Shown here in pieces: positions 43,071 through 52,595 of a stretch of 64,000 nucleotides of DNA. The DNA lies in contig NC_015666.1 in assembly GCF_000217715.1 (NCBI RefSeq), positions 1,996,270 through 2,060,269 on the forward strand. The letters run 5' to 3'. Each line of letters opens with the position of its first letter. The first letter of the stretch is position 1. The position numbers were made by a program, and so were the translations under genes. Under the pieces are notes generated by a model, which saw only the letters and a program-made list of their open reading frames with translations, did no database searches and was not told where the DNA came from. The stretch comes from Halopiger xanaduensis SH-6. Its GTDB lineage: Archaea > Halobacteriota > Halobacteria > Halobacteriales > Natrialbaceae.

Positions 43071-43547
43071 TTACTCGGTCGGCCCCGGCTGGGGCGGTAA
43101 TCGGACGGCTGCGATCCAGAACCGGACGAGCAGCCGCATCGTCCTGACGAACTCTTCTTTCTCTTCGTCGGCCGGATGCTCGACGACCGCGTTGGCCCGC
43201 CGGTCGTAGGCGCGCCGGACCGCCGTCGTGGGCGCCGTCGTCGGGAGACAGACGACGAGCGGAATTCGCGCGAGCGCCGCGTCGTCGGCGATCGTCTCGA
43301 GGACCGAGTCACCGTTCAGCAACGTCGACGGCTCGGTCCGGAGGACGACGAGCCCCGGCTCAGGGGCGTCCTCGTATTCGCCCCGCTGCCGGAGGAAGTC
43401 GAGACACGCGGCGTCGTCGTGAACGACGTGCAGCGAGATGTCGTCCCGTTCGGCCCGGAAGGCGCGTTTCGTTCGCTCGATCCGGTCGCTCGAGGAATCG
43501 ACGAGGAGTACGTCCGGCGGGTCGGTGGGGTCGTCGCGATCAATCAT
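43071..43547 (-). CDS. degenerate response-regulator receiver protein
   Basis: This 158-residue protein follows the receiver fold (PPDVLLVDSSSDR, ACLDFLRQRGEYEDAPEPGLVVLRTEP, PLVVCLPTTAP, AVVEHPADEEKEEFVRTMRLL). The expected phospho-acceptor aspartate at the end of strand 3 (VVLD) is Arg in VVLRTEP, and the conserved lysine near strand 5 (VxKP) is Glu in VVEHP; only the early acidic residue in LLVDSSSDR remains. Phosphorylation is therefore unlikely. It may be a pseudo-receiver that binds a partner without phosphate. No sensor kinase is near. Confidence 0.78.
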   Translation of the reverse strand: MIDRDDPTDPPDVLLVDSSSDRIERTKRAFRAERDDISLHVVHDDAACLDFLRQRGEYEDAPEPGLVVLRTEPSTLLNGDSVLETIADDAALARIPLVVCLPTTAPTTAVRRAYDRRANAVVEHPADEEKEEFVRTMRLLVRFWIAAVRLPPQPGPTE

Positions 43548-43851
43548 CGGAGTCGTCTATGCTGCAGTGGAGTCGGTGTCGGCGAGGTGTAGTCAGGACG
43601 GGTCGGTACTGTGGTCGCTGCTCCGGTGCTGGTATCGGTTCCAGTTCTGGGGCCGGTAGCGGTGCCGAAGCCACATTTGAAACTGCGGTCGGTCGCTCAC
43701 GCCTCGGGTCCGAGCGGCGTCGCACTCGAGCAGCTATTTTCCCGTCATTCCGTGTAATCCTTCGGACTGCACGCGACGCGACTGGAGTGATCGTGGCGCC
43801 CGATGCGGATGCGGACACGGATCGTCGCCTCGACCGCAGTCTGAGCGTCAC
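43548..43851. other. intergenic region without a recognisable gene
   Basis: These 304 bases separate two minus-strand genes. They contain no frame with acidic haloarchaeal composition, no tRNA and no obvious hairpin. The 5' end holds the start region of the receiver gene. I see nothing else in it. Confidence 0.5.
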
Positions 43852-45756
43852 TTAATCGTCGATCGGCGCGGCGCTCGAGAGCGCCTCGTCGAGTTCGGCT
43901 TCTTCCATCTTCTCGACCAGCGCCTCGATCACTTCCTCGCGCTTTCCCTTGACGAACTTGATCGAGCCGACGACGAGGTGGCCGCCGCCGGAGACGCCGC
44001 CGCCGGGGACCTCCGCCTCGAGTTCCGAGACCATCTGCGGGATGTCCAGGCGGACGCCGTCACTGCGGAGCACGGCGAAGTCCGGTCCGTAGCCGACCGT
44101 GATGACCGGGTCGCCGGTCTCCTCGATCTTGCGGTCGTGGATCTCGCCGGTCGTCTTGCCCGGCGCGGGGTAGGTAAAGCGGTGGGCGTGGTTCTCGACG
44201 TCGATCCGGTAGAGGTGCGCGCCGTTGTCCAGTTCCTCGTGCTCGAGGTGGGGCATCGCGGCCGCGAGCTGCTCGTCGACCTCCTCGCGGGCGCGGTCGG
44301 CGAAGAAGTCCACGAGCTTGCGGTGGCGGTCCTCGTCGTCGCTGTCGATCTGGAGCAGGTCCTGGATCAGCTGGTCGCCGGAGTTGTAGCGCAGCCAGAA
44401 GGCGGCGTAGTCCAGCGCTTCGCTGACGTCCTGCAGCCGTTCTTCGTCGTACCCTTCCTCGGCGGCCAGCGCGAGATAGTCTTCCATCGCGTCGGCCTTC
44501 GAGCGGTCCGAGAGGCCGGCGACGGCGGGGACGTGGCGCAGTTCCTCCGTGAGGTCGGGGTAGATCATCCGCGCGAGTTCGACGCAGAGCATCCCCGTCG
44601 TGATCCGGTAGTCCTCGTCGTGGAGGTAGGGGTTGACGTGGGCGTCGAGCAGGTCGCCGACCGCGTCGGGGTCGGGGTGGTGGTGATCGATCGCGACGAT
44701 CGGGATGTCGTAGTGGGCCAGCGTCTCGTAGGCCGGGACGTCCTCGGCCGTCGAGCCGTTGTCCAGCATGAGCAGGAGCGGCAGTTGCTGGCCATGCTTC
44801 TCGCGGTCCTCGAGCGCGAAGTTCAGATCGCGCGTGGCGTCTTCCATCTCGTAGAACGGCGCCTTCGCGGGGAGGCGCTTGATGAGGTGTCGCGGCGCGT
44901 CCTCGTCCTCGTGGACCTCGGCGATGAATCGCTCGAGGGCGATCTGGACGGGGACGGCGGCGCACATCCCGTCGCCGTCGGCGTGGTGGCGCACGCGGAT
45001 CGGGCGCCCTTCAAGGACGGTCCGCCGGAGTCGCTTGGCGACCTCCTCGAGGTTGGGCCGGAGTTTCTCGAAGGCGGGCCAGTCGATCAGCGGTTCGACC
45101 TCGTGGGGTTCCGCGCGTTCCTCGAGGGCGGTCTCGATGCGCTCGCGGGCGTCATCGGCGTCCTGGCCCTCGAGCTTCGAGAGGCCGTCGACCTCGATCT
45201 GGACCGATCCCTCGCGGTGTTCGGGGGTGCCGGTCACGCGGACGACGTCGCCGACCTCGACCGAGGGGTAGGCGCGGACGCCGGCCTCCTCGAAGGCCGC
45301 GCAGGGGACGACGCCGTACTCGTCGGCGACGTGGAAGATGGTCGGGCCGCCGGTCTGTTTGACCTGCACGACCTCGCCCTCGAGGTGGATCTGCTCGCCG
45401 ACGTTGGCCTCGAGGCGGTCGGTGCCCGTCAGCGCGTAATCGTGGGAGACCTCTCGGAGCGTGTAGTCGTCGAGTTCGACCGGTTCGAAGGCCATGTCGC
45501 CGTTGTCGCGGACGCTCTCGAGTTCGACGACGAGTTCGTCGCCGACGGCGAAGGTGCCCTCGAGGACGGATTCGTGGACGAGACCGGAGACGGATTCGGA
45601 GAGATCGACGAAGACGCCGTAGTCGACGATGCCGTTAATTTCGGCGAGATAGGGCTGGTCTTGCTCGAGATCGTCTGCGGTGCAATCTGCATCGAGATCG
45701 TAGACGACGGAATCCCCGTCGTCCGCGCCGGGTTCTCCGGCGGACGCTCGTGTCAT
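43852..45756 (-). CDS. RecJ-like DHH phosphoesterase with S1 and OB domains
   Basis: This is a 634-residue protein. Residues 30-100 are an S1 RNA-binding domain (YLAEINGIVDYGVFVDLSESVSGLVHESV), next an OB-fold region (about 120-185), then the DHH nuclease core: VRHHADGDGMCAAVP, LMLDNGSTAEDVP, AIDHHHPDPDAV and, at the end, DHHA1 with GGGVSGGGHLVVGS. All metal ligands look intact. The group comprises archaeal RecJ-like exonucleases and related RNA/DNA phosphodiesterases active in replication or RNA decay. A GTTATAC TATA box lies about 28 bases before the ATG. Confidence 0.88.
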   Translation of the reverse strand: MTRASAGEPGADDGDSVVYDLDADCTADDLEQDQPYLAEINGIVDYGVFVDLSESVSGLVHESVLEGTFAVGDELVVELESVRDNGDMAFEPVELDDYTLREVSHDYALTGTDRLEANVGEQIHLEGEVVQVKQTGGPTIFHVADEYGVVPCAAFEEAGVRAYPSVEVGDVVRVTGTPEHREGSVQIEVDGLSKLEGQDADDARERIETALEERAEPHEVEPLIDWPAFEKLRPNLEEVAKRLRRTVLEGRPIRVRHHADGDGMCAAVPVQIALERFIAEVHEDEDAPRHLIKRLPAKAPFYEMEDATRDLNFALEDREKHGQQLPLLLMLDNGSTAEDVPAYETLAHYDIPIVAIDHHHPDPDAVGDLLDAHVNPYLHDEDYRITTGMLCVELARMIYPDLTEELRHVPAVAGLSDRSKADAMEDYLALAAEEGYDEERLQDVSEALDYAAFWLRYNSGDQLIQDLLQIDSDDEDRHRKLVDFFADRAREEVDEQLAAAMPHLEHEELDNGAHLYRIDVENHAHRFTYPAPGKTTGEIHDRKIEETGDPVITVGYGPDFAVLRSDGVRLDIPQMVSELEAEVPGGGVSGGGHLVVGSIKFVKGKREEVIEALVEKMEEAELDEALSSAAPIDD

Positions 45757-45783
45757 CTTGGTACGTCGTTTGGGGGTGGCCGC

Positions 45784-45790
45784 GTATAAC
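45784..45790 (-). promoter_or_regulatory. TATA box of the DHH protein gene
   Basis: Minus-strand GTTATAC ends about 28 bases upstream of the ATG at 45756, predicting a leaderless transcript. Confidence 0.5.
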
Positions 45791-45900
45791 CCTTGTCAAG
45801 AAGGCCTGGGTGCGGCGCGAGGGGGGTGCAGTCGACAGCGAATACCAACGGTGTTCGCGACCTCGCGAATCCGGGCTCCGGATCCCAAGTCGGAGCCCGA

Positions 45901-46347
45901 TTACTCCGTCAGCACGGTCACGGGCCCGTCGAACTCGAGCAGCACCCGCTGGGTCGCGTCGCCGAACAGCGCCTTACCCGTCGGCGACCGCTCGCGACCC
46001 GGGAGGTAGACGTGATCGCAGTCGTGTTCGTCGGCGGCCTCGAGGATAGCGTCGGCTTTCTCGCCGACGTAGCCGGCCGTTTCGTACTCGATGTCGAACG
46101 TCGACAGTTCCTCCTCCGCGAGGTCCTGTGCGAACTGTCGAGCGCCCTCGCGCGCGTCGTCGGTCGTGTACGTGCCGCCCGAACTGGCGATCGACGACAT
46201 CGCCTGCTTGCGCGCGGCGTACTCCTCGTCCGTCGTCGCGTGGATCAGGACGACGGCTGCGTCGCCGGCTTCGGCGAGCGATCCTGCCATCCGTGCGAGT
46301 TCCGTGGCCGCTTCCGTCGGTTCAGCGACGACAAGTGCTCGGTCCAT
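45901..46347 (-). CDS. universal stress protein (UspA family)
   Basis: This is a 148-residue single-domain Usp. The start MDRALVVAEPTEAATE is the first strand and loop, and GRERSPTGKALFGDATQRVLLEFDGPVTVL near the C-terminus is the ATP-binding G-type loop and last strand. It is therefore a nucleotide-binding Usp probably working as a stress or signalling protein. It is divergent from the GntP permease across a 141-base A/T-rich region; coregulation is possible. Confidence 0.85.
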   Translation of the reverse strand: MDRALVVAEPTEAATELARMAGSLAEAGDAAVVLIHATTDEEYAARKQAMSSIASSGGTYTTDDAREGARQFAQDLAEEELSTFDIEYETAGYVGEKADAILEAADEHDCDHVYLPGRERSPTGKALFGDATQRVLLEFDGPVTVLTE

Positions 46348-46380
46348 GTCCGGCCCTGTGAGTGTAAATACGTAAATATA

Positions 46381-46470
46381 TGTGGGTATTAGTTAGTGGT
46401 ATTCGAGTAACATAATGGAAAATTATAGATTGTTGCATCTATACCATAAAATATACCAATAATTCTTTGA
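46381..46470. promoter_or_regulatory. A/T-rich divergent control region between UspA and GntP genes
   Basis: This tract is unusually A/T-rich for the genome and holds GGTATT twice (46385-46390 and 46398-46403) and its inverse ATACC twice (46441-46445 and 46453-46457), the latter next to AAAATATACC, a fair TATA box for the plus-strand permease. Paired inverse repeats could bind one regulator. Confidence 0.4.
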
Positions 46471-46488
46471 GAACGTAGCTGGTGAACG

Positions 46489-47904
46489 ATGTTCATACCA
46501 CTACAGGGTGTTGAGTTTTCACACAGCCCACTGCTAACGTTCTTCATCGGACTGTTAGTTGTCGTGGCACTGCTCGTCTGGCTCGACTTTCCGGCGTTCA
46601 TCGGGTTGATCCTCGCCGGCTTTACCGTCGGCGTGGTCAATGCGGTCTTCGTGCCGGATTTCGGACCCGCTGACGCCGCGACCGAAGTCGCGGGAGCGTT
46701 CGGTGACAACATGACCGGGATCGGTATTCCGATCCTCGCCGCCGCCATCATCGGCAAATCGATGCTGGAAAGCGGCGCCGCACAGCGTATCGTCCGCGGG
46801 TTCCAGAACCTGCTCGGAAAGGACAACTCCGACATCGCGCTGCTCGGCAGCAGTTCCGTGCTCGCGATTCCGGTCTTCTTCGACAGCGTGTTCTACCTCA
46901 TGGCGCCGCTCGCCCGCTCGATGCGCGCTCGCGTCGGCCGAGACTACACGCTCTTCCTCGTCGTCGTCGGGGCCGGTGCGGCGACCGCACACGTCTTCGT
47001 GCCGCCGACGCCCGGCCCGCTGGCCGTCGCTGCGCAGGTCGGCAGCGACCTCGGTGTGACTATCTTTATCGGCCTCATAACGGCGATTCCGGCCGTGACT
47101 CTCGCGGGCCTCGTCTACGGCCGCTGGATCAACGCCCGGCTCGACATTCCGCTGCGCGACACCATGGCGACGACCACCGAGGAACTGCAGGAGGTTGCCG
47201 ACCGACCGACCAGTTCCCTGCCCGGCCTGCTCGCGTCGCTCTCGCCGATTCTGGTCGCCGTCGGCCTCATCGGTTCCTACACCGTCGTCGACTCGTTCCA
47301 GGACGTCCTCCCGGCGCTCGGTTCGATCGAGCCGATCGTCGTCTTCGTCGGCGACAAGAACGTCGCGCTGATGCTCGCGGCCGTCGTTGCCGCCTACGTC
47401 CTCTACAGCCACAACGAGATGACCTCGAGCGAGTGGAGCGAGGAACTGACCGAGGCCCTCAAAAGCGGCGGTAACATCGCCGCGATTACGGCCGCCGGTG
47501 GGGCCTTCGGTGCGATGCTCGCCGCCTCCGGCATCGGCGACTATCTGGCCGGCATCCTCCAGGAGTTCGGTATCGGACTGCTGATCACCGCCTGGCTCAT
47601 CGCCGCGATCGTCCGCATCGCACAGGGGTCGGCGACCGCCGCGATGCTCACCGCGGCCGGGATCATGGCGCCGCTGACCGGCCAGCTGTCGGTCAGCGCC
47701 GCGTACCTCGTCATGGTAATCGGCGCCGGCGGAAACATCTGCTCGTGGTACAACGACTCCGGCTTCTGGCTGGTCAAGGAGATCGGCGGCCTCACGCAGG
47801 AGGAGACGCTGAAAACCTGGACCGTCCTGACGACGATCATCTCCGTCTCGGGGCTGATTACGACGCTCGTCGTGTCGTCGATCATCCCGTATCCGTTCGG
47901 GTAA
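46489..47904 (+). CDS. GntP-family gluconate:H+ symporter-like permease
   Basis: This is a 471-residue permease with about twelve helices, no signal peptide. VPPTPGPLAVAAQVG and the symmetrical glycine-rich GSSSVLAIPVFFDSVFYLMAPL, with QGSATAAMLTAAG in the second half, are GntP signatures. The family imports gluconate or other sugar acids. No gluconate kinase or dehydrogenase lies beside it, so the substrate is open. The start ATG is preceded by a weak GGTGA ribosome site and an A/T-rich control region. Confidence 0.87.
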   Translation: MFIPLQGVEFSHSPLLTFFIGLLVVVALLVWLDFPAFIGLILAGFTVGVVNAVFVPDFGPADAATEVAGAFGDNMTGIGIPILAAAIIGKSMLESGAAQRIVRGFQNLLGKDNSDIALLGSSSVLAIPVFFDSVFYLMAPLARSMRARVGRDYTLFLVVVGAGAATAHVFVPPTPGPLAVAAQVGSDLGVTIFIGLITAIPAVTLAGLVYGRWINARLDIPLRDTMATTTEELQEVADRPTSSLPGLLASLSPILVAVGLIGSYTVVDSFQDVLPALGSIEPIVVFVGDKNVALMLAAVVAAYVLYSHNEMTSSEWSEELTEALKSGGNIAAITAAGGAFGAMLAASGIGDYLAGILQEFGIGLLITAWLIAAIVRIAQGSATAAMLTAAGIMAPLTGQLSVSAAYLVMVIGAGGNICSWYNDSGFWLVKEIGGLTQEETLKTWTVLTTIISVSGLITTLVVSSIIPYPFG

Positions 47905-48111
47905 TTCGGGGACGGTACCCGGAGTCCGGTACCGCTCTCGAGTATCGCCGTTTTCTCCTTCAGTTCGTTCCGAACCCTTTTTCGTCGCAGTTCAGGCCGC
48001 TCTCGCTCGAGTCGAACGACTCGAGCGACGAGTCGGCCGCGCTGCAGTCGGATTCCCGCGCGGAGTCGGCGCATCGGAACGTTTAGCAACCGCAAGCCCG
48101 GACGTGGTGAC

Positions 48112-48609
48112 ATGGGGCTGCTCGACGCGCTGTTTCGCTCGAACGAGATCCTCGGCATCGCCGAGGAGACCCTCGAGTTCGCCATCGAGTCCTCGGAGGC
48201 GGCCCACCCCGACGAGTACATGGGCTTTCTGCGCGGGACCGAAGCGGATCAGTTGGGGCTGGACCGCGACGGACTCGTCATCACGGACATCCTGGTGATT
48301 CCGGGCACCGAGTCCAACAGCGTCAGCGCGACCGTCAAGACGAACCAGATTCCGAACGACGTGAAGGCGTTGGGCAGCGTCCACTCCCACCCGAACGGCG
48401 TCCTCCGGCCCAGCGACGCTGACTTAGGAACCTTCGGTCGCGGCAGCGTCCACATCATCATCGGCGCGCCGTACCGCCGGACTGACTGGAAGGCTTTCGA
48501 CTCCCAGGGACAGCGGACGACCCTGAACGTCATCGACGTCGAACTCCCCGAAACCGAGGAGTTCTTCGACTTCACGCAGGCCGATATCGACGAGGAGTTG
48601 CGAGGATGA
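48112..48609 (+). CDS. JAMM/MPN metalloprotease-like protein
   Basis: This is a 165-residue JAB/MPN domain protein. The zinc site is complete: E35 in PDEYMGFL and the motif [14 protein letters not shown] (H91, H93, S101, D104), which fits HxH-x7-S-x2-D. Archaeal JAMM enzymes can remove ubiquitin-like SAMP modifiers from proteins (HvJAMM1), so an isopeptidase or desampylase role is plausible, but no substrate is proven. The last base triplet overlaps the ATG of ribL (ATGA), so the two are translationally coupled. It is monomeric-sized, without extra domains. Confidence 0.85.
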   Translation: MGLLDALFRSNEILGIAEETLEFAIESSEAAHPDEYMGFLRGTEADQLGLDRDGLVITDILVIPGTESNSVSATVKTNQIPNDVKALGSVHSHPNGVLRPSDADLGTFGRGSVHIIIGAPYRRTDWKAFDSQGQRTTLNVIDVELPETEEFFDFTQADIDEELRG

Positions 48610-49103
48610 CGGCGGACGATACTGACGATGGCGGACGCGGCCGCGAGCGAGACGGCGGCAGCGAGGACGGGAAGCCCGCACGAACCGTCATCGCCCAAGG
48701 CACCTTCGACATTCTCCACCCCGGCCACGTCCACTACCTCGAGGAGGCCGCGGCGATGGGCGACGAACTGATCGTTATCGTCGCCCGGAAGGCGAACGTC
48801 GACCACAAGGAGCAGCCGATCTGTCCCGCCACGCAGCGCCGGGACGTCGTCGGCGCGCTCGAGGCCGTCGACGAGGCGATCCTGGGCCACGAGGAAGACA
48901 TCTTCGTCCCGATCGAGGAGATCGATCCCGACGTGATCGCGCTGGGCCACGACCAGCACCACGACGAGTCCGCCATCGAGGCCGAACTCGAACGCCGCGG
49001 GGTCGACTGTACGGTCGAGCGCGCGAGCGGTCGCGACCCCGAGGCGGGAGAACTCCTCTCGACGCGCCACATCATCGATCGCGTGCTCGAGCGCCGCGGG
49101 TAG
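48606..49103 (+). CDS. ribL: FAD synthase (archaeal RibL)
   Basis: This nucleotidyltransferase of 165 residues converts FMN and ATP to FAD. The motif [16 protein letters not shown] (residues about 33-48) is the HxGH nucleotide-binding site, and [12 protein letters not shown] is the second conserved site (ISSTxI-like). The first 25 residues are an acidic extension. The ATGA overlap with the JAMM gene means shared translation, so the flavin and protease genes are likely expressed together. Archaeal RibL acts in the cytosol with the riboflavin kinase RibK elsewhere. Confidence 0.9.
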   Translation: MTADDTDDGGRGRERDGGSEDGKPARTVIAQGTFDILHPGHVHYLEEAAAMGDELIVIVARKANVDHKEQPICPATQRRDVVGALEAVDEAILGHEEDIFVPIEEIDPDVIALGHDQHHDESAIEAELERRGVDCTVERASGRDPEAGELLSTRHIIDRVLERRG

Positions 49104-49195
49104 TCGTTCGGTCCGTCGACGCGTCGACGGGTCAAACTGGACTCCGACGGTTATCGTCCCGCCGGCGGTGAGTGAGCCGTAGCCGGCCCTCGCCG

Positions 49196-49399
49196 TCAGT
49201 TCTCGATGATCGCTGCTGGCGGCGGCAAGCACAGCGAGTCGACAGTATGGCCTGTCTCGACGAAGTGCTCGATCGCTTTCTCTGACACCTCTCTCTCACT
49301 GTACCCCTCCGACGTACTGATTTGCCACTCGCACTCGAGACAGTACTTGCACATTCGATTCTCTACTGGTCCTCCGTGGTATGACGTGGAAAGACTCAT
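49196..49399 (-). CDS. small Cys/His zinc-finger-like protein
   Basis: This is a 67-residue protein. RMCKYCLECEWQIST has three cysteines, then IEHFVETGHTVDSLC brings two histidines and a fourth cysteine, a layout that could bind a zinc ion. Similar haloarchaeal small proteins begin near the CKYCLECEW motif, so the ATG at 49354 (52 residues) is an alternative start. It is probably an isolated cytosolic protein. No function is known to me. Confidence 0.6.
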   Translation of the reverse strand: MSLSTSYHGGPVENRMCKYCLECEWQISTSEGYSEREVSEKAIEHFVETGHTVDSLCLPPPAAIIEN

Positions 49400-49519
49400 G
49401 CAGGAAATCGAAGGGAGCGGTGCCGCTTCTCGAGTAGCGGTATCGTCGCCGAAAAAGCCATCACACGACGTCCATAGCGCTATTTGAGGGACCTGATACG
49501 GCAGGACCGCAAGTGGGCC

Positions 49520-51247
49520 CTACTCTCGCTTGACGCCGGGGTTCGTCACCGCGCCGTTGGCCGCCGAGCCGAAGTCGCGGCCGTACTTCGCCAGCACGCC
49601 GGTCGTGTACTGGGGCTCGGGCAAGTCGCGTTCCTCGAGCCGCCGCTCGATCTCCTCGTCGCTGAGGTCGACGGAGAGCTCGAGGTCGTCGATGTCGATC
49701 CGGACGGTGTCGCCGTCCTCGAGGGCGGCGATCGGGCCGCCGACGGCGGCTTCGGGGGCGACGTGGCCGATGGAAAAGCCACGGGTCGCGCCGGAGAACC
49801 GGCCGTCGGTAAAGAGCGCGACGTCCTCGGCGTGGCCCTGTCCCGCCACCGCGCTCGTGACGCCCAGCATCTCGCGCATGCCGGGACCGCCGCGGGGGCC
49901 CTCGTTACGGATCCCGATGACGTCGCCGCTCTCGACGCGGCCCTCCTGGACGTACCGCATGGCGTTTTCCTCGTTCTCGAAGATACGGACCGGCCCCTCG
50001 TGCTCGAGGTGGTCCTCGCCGGTGATCTTGATGACGGCGCCCTCGGGCGCGAGGTTGCCGGTGAGGATGCGGATGGCGCCCCGTTCGTGGATCGGGTCGT
50101 CGACCGTGTGAAGGAAGTCGGCGTCTACGTCCTCGATGGCCGGCGGATCGACGCGCTCGAGGGCTTCGGCGAGCGTCTCGCCGGTCACGGTCAGCGCGTC
50201 GCCGTGGAGCAGGTCCGCCTCGAGCAGTTCCCACAGAACGACCGGGATGCCGCCGACCTCGTGGAGGTCGTTCATCACGCGCTCGCCGCCGGGCTGGAGG
50301 TCGGCGATCTTCGGCGTGCGGGCGCTGATCTCGTTGAAGTCCTCGATGTCTAGGTCGACGCCTGCCTCGGCGGCCATCGCGAGCAGGTGGAGGACGGCGT
50401 TGGTCGAGCCGCCGACCGCCACCTGCAGGGCGATGGCGTTCTCGAAGGACTCCTTCGAGAGGAAGTCGGAGGGTTTGCGCCCCTCGCGGACGACTTCGAC
50501 GGCGAGTTCGCCGCTCTCGCGGGCGACCTCGTAGCGCTCGTCGTCCTCGGCGGGCGGCGACGAGGAGCCGAGCGGCGCGAAGCCGATGGTCTCGGAGATC
50601 GAGGCCATCGTGTTGGCGGTGAACATCCCGCCGCAGGAGCCGGCGCCGGGGCAGGCGTTGCGCTCCATCTCGTCGAGTTCGCCCTCGGACATGTCGCCGT
50701 CGGCGACGGCGCCCACGCCCTCGAAGACGTTCTGGATGGTGATCTCGCGGCCATCGTGCTCGCCGGGCATGATCGAACCGCCGTAGAGGAAGACGCTGGG
50801 CAGGTCCGTCCGGATCGCGGCCATCATCATCCCGGGCATGTTCTTGTCGCAGCCGCCGATCGTGACCAGCCCGTCCATGCGCTCGCCGAAGGAGACGAGT
50901 TCGACGGAGTCGGCGATCACTTCCCGGGAAATGAGGGAGGCCTTCATCCCCTCGGTCCCCATCGAAATGGCGTCGGAGATGGTGATCGTGCCGAACTCGA
51001 TGGGCATGCCGCCGGCCTCGTCGACGCCCTCGAGGGCGGCCTCGGCCACTTCGTCCAAGTGGACGTTACACGGCGTGATGTCCGCCGCGGGGTTGGGGAC
51101 GCCGATCATCGGCGCGCCGAAGTCCTCGTCGTCGAACCCCATCGCCCGGAACATCGCGCGGTGGGGGGCCTTGTCCGGGCCCTCCGTCACCTCGCGGCTC
51201 CGGAGATTCTCGTCTTTTCCGTAGTCGAACTCGTCGTCGCTGCTCAT
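49520..51247 (-). CDS. ilvD: dihydroxy-acid dehydratase
   Basis: This 575-residue enzyme makes 2-ketoacids in valine, leucine and isoleucine synthesis. Conserved cysteines of the Fe-S cluster are seen in [18 protein letters not shown] and [16 protein letters not shown]; the [15 protein letters not shown] and [19 protein letters not shown] motifs follow. The long frame extends to 52156, but the ATG at 51247 gives the family start after a small acidic head and has a TTTATA box 24-30 bases upstream, so it is leaderless. Length matches the family (about 555-580). Confidence 0.95.
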   Translation of the reverse strand: MSSDDEFDYGKDENLRSREVTEGPDKAPHRAMFRAMGFDDEDFGAPMIGVPNPAADITPCNVHLDEVAEAALEGVDEAGGMPIEFGTITISDAISMGTEGMKASLISREVIADSVELVSFGERMDGLVTIGGCDKNMPGMMMAAIRTDLPSVFLYGGSIMPGEHDGREITIQNVFEGVGAVADGDMSEGELDEMERNACPGAGSCGGMFTANTMASISETIGFAPLGSSSPPAEDDERYEVARESGELAVEVVREGRKPSDFLSKESFENAIALQVAVGGSTNAVLHLLAMAAEAGVDLDIEDFNEISARTPKIADLQPGGERVMNDLHEVGGIPVVLWELLEADLLHGDALTVTGETLAEALERVDPPAIEDVDADFLHTVDDPIHERGAIRILTGNLAPEGAVIKITGEDHLEHEGPVRIFENEENAMRYVQEGRVESGDVIGIRNEGPRGGPGMREMLGVTSAVAGQGHAEDVALFTDGRFSGATRGFSIGHVAPEAAVGGPIAALEDGDTVRIDIDDLELSVDLSDEEIERRLEERDLPEPQYTTGVLAKYGRDFGSAANGAVTNPGVKRE

Positions 51248-51270
51248 GGTCGGTTCTTGTATCCCGCAAG

Positions 51271-51277
51271 TATAAAC
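51271..51277 (-). promoter_or_regulatory. TATA box of ilvD
   Basis: Minus-strand GTTTATA 24-30 bases before the ATG at 51247 fits a leaderless start. Confidence 0.6.
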
Positions 51278-51396
51278 ACCCAGTTCTCGGCCGATTATTC
51301 CGTACGGAATGATTCGGCCGAACTTGTTCGGCCGAAACCGGGGGATAGTCGTTCGCGCGGTTCCGCGAGCGCGAGTCGGTTCGCGACCCGCGCCGC

Positions 51397-52086
51397 CTAC
51401 TCGAGTCGCTCTGCGGCCGCCTCGAGAGCCTCCTTCGTATCGACGCTCTCGAACGTCGCGTCGTCGATGCCGGCTTCCTCGAGGACGCGCTCGTCGACGG
51501 TGACGTAGTCGACACGCTCGAGCGCGGCGACGATCCGCCTGTCGTCGGACTCGAGCGTTTCTGCGCACGCTCGCGCCATCGGATCGGTCCGGTAGACCGC
51601 CTGGGTCGTCTGGTACCAGCCGTCCTCGAGTTGGACGACGGCCCCGTCGGCGGCCCCGTCGTGAGCGCGCTCGAGGAGCAACTCGAGCAAGTCGGGATCG
51701 ACGAACGGCATGTCGCAGGCCACGACGGCCGCGAACTCCCGGCCGTAGGTCTCGCCGACCGCCTCGAGGCCGGTCCCGATGCCGGCGACCGGTCCTCGAT
51801 CCTCGACGGGATCGAGCGCGAACTCGATCGCCGGGGCGCAGCCCTCGAGGGCGGCCGTGATGGCGTCGCGCTGGTCCTCGCGGCAGTTGACGACGACCGC
51901 GTCGGTGACGGCGGCGAGTCGGTCGACGACGCGGCGGATCATCGGCGTTCCCGCGAGGTCCGCGACCGCCTTGTCCTCGTCGCCGAAGCGCGTCGAGTAG
52001 CCGCCGGCGATGACGAGTCCCGCCAGATCCCCCTCCGGATCCACGTCGGCGTCCGAATTCGAATGCGCGCGGGAGCGAGGTGACAC
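51397..52086 (-). CDS. mobA: molybdenum cofactor guanylyltransferase
   Basis: This is a 229-residue nucleotidyltransferase attaching GMP to molybdopterin. [27 protein letters not shown] is the GTP/Mg site (LAGGxSxRxGxDK variant), and [17 protein letters not shown] the second metal-binding region. I chose the GTG at 52086 because a TATTATA box (52111-52117) lies 25-31 bases upstream; a GTG at 52101 would also be in frame. The gene follows ilvD closely on the same strand, but each has its own TATA box. Confidence 0.85.
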   Translation of the reverse strand: MSPRSRAHSNSDADVDPEGDLAGLVIAGGYSTRFGDEDKAVADLAGTPMIRRVVDRLAAVTDAVVVNCREDQRDAITAALEGCAPAIEFALDPVEDRGPVAGIGTGLEAVGETYGREFAAVVACDMPFVDPDLLELLLERAHDGAADGAVVQLEDGWYQTTQAVYRTDPMARACAETLESDDRRIVAALERVDYVTVDERVLEEAGIDDATFESVDTKEALEAAAERLE

Positions 52087-52110
52087 GGCTCGAGGTAGCA
52101 CCGAGGCGGC

Positions 52111-52117
52111 TATAATA
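52111..52117 (-). promoter_or_regulatory. TATA box deciding the mobA start
   Basis: TATTATA on the minus strand lies 25-31 bases before the GTG at 52086, which favours that start over the one at 52101. Confidence 0.5.
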
Positions 52118-52268
52118 CTGGTGTTGACGCGCCGCCGTCGACCGAGAGGACCCCATCCAGTTCGAATCTGAATATCAGGTAATTTTATACGCTCATAGGG
52201 CTAATTCGTCCGATCCTACTGTTTCTCGAGGAAGAAAGCTTATACCGCACCGTTCGACTCATCGAAGC

Positions 52269-52595
52269 ATGGCACGCGATGATCCGGTACGCAGCCAGAC
52301 AGCAGCGAACGACTCAGCACTCCCGAACCTCGTGACCATCGTCGGTCGCGGCGTCCCCTCCAAGTTCGAAATCGCCGTCGACGGCGAGATCGAGATGGTC
52401 GCGGACGATCCGGTCGCGGAAGCGACGATCGTCTCCGAGAACGTCGCGGAGGGTGCGATCGACGTCGGCGTTCAGCGGTTCCGCTTCTCCGGCGAGATGG
52501 CCAACGTCCACGTCGTCGACTGGAACGGCGTTCCCGCACCCGAATCGAAGAGCACGCCGAACGTCCACGTCGACTACAACGTTTCCGAGCGATAA
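52269..52595 (+). CDS. hypothetical beta-rich protein
   Basis: This is a 108-residue protein. Residues 20-100 alternate strands (NLVTIVGRGVPSKFEIAVDGEIEMV, EATIVSENVAEGAIDVGVQRFRFSGEMANVHVVDWNGVP), giving a probable beta-sandwich. It has no cysteines and no membrane segments. A GCTTATACC TATA box about 24-31 bases upstream makes a leaderless start at 52269. It is haloarchaeal in look; family not recognised. Confidence 0.65.
   Translation: MARDDPVRSQTAANDSALPNLVTIVGRGVPSKFEIAVDGEIEMVADDPVAEATIVSENVAEGAIDVGVQRFRFSGEMANVHVVDWNGVPAPESKSTPNVHVDYNVSER

Noticed and set aside
43559..43855. Plus-strand 98-residue frame in the gap before the DHH gene
   Set aside because: Arg/Ser/Gly/Cys-rich and not acidic, unlike real genes of this genome; no start signal.
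51248..52156. N-terminal extension of ilvD through the mobA region
   Set aside because: The extra part is Arg-rich antisense-like sequence overlapping mobA; the TATA box before 51247 and the family start argue against it.
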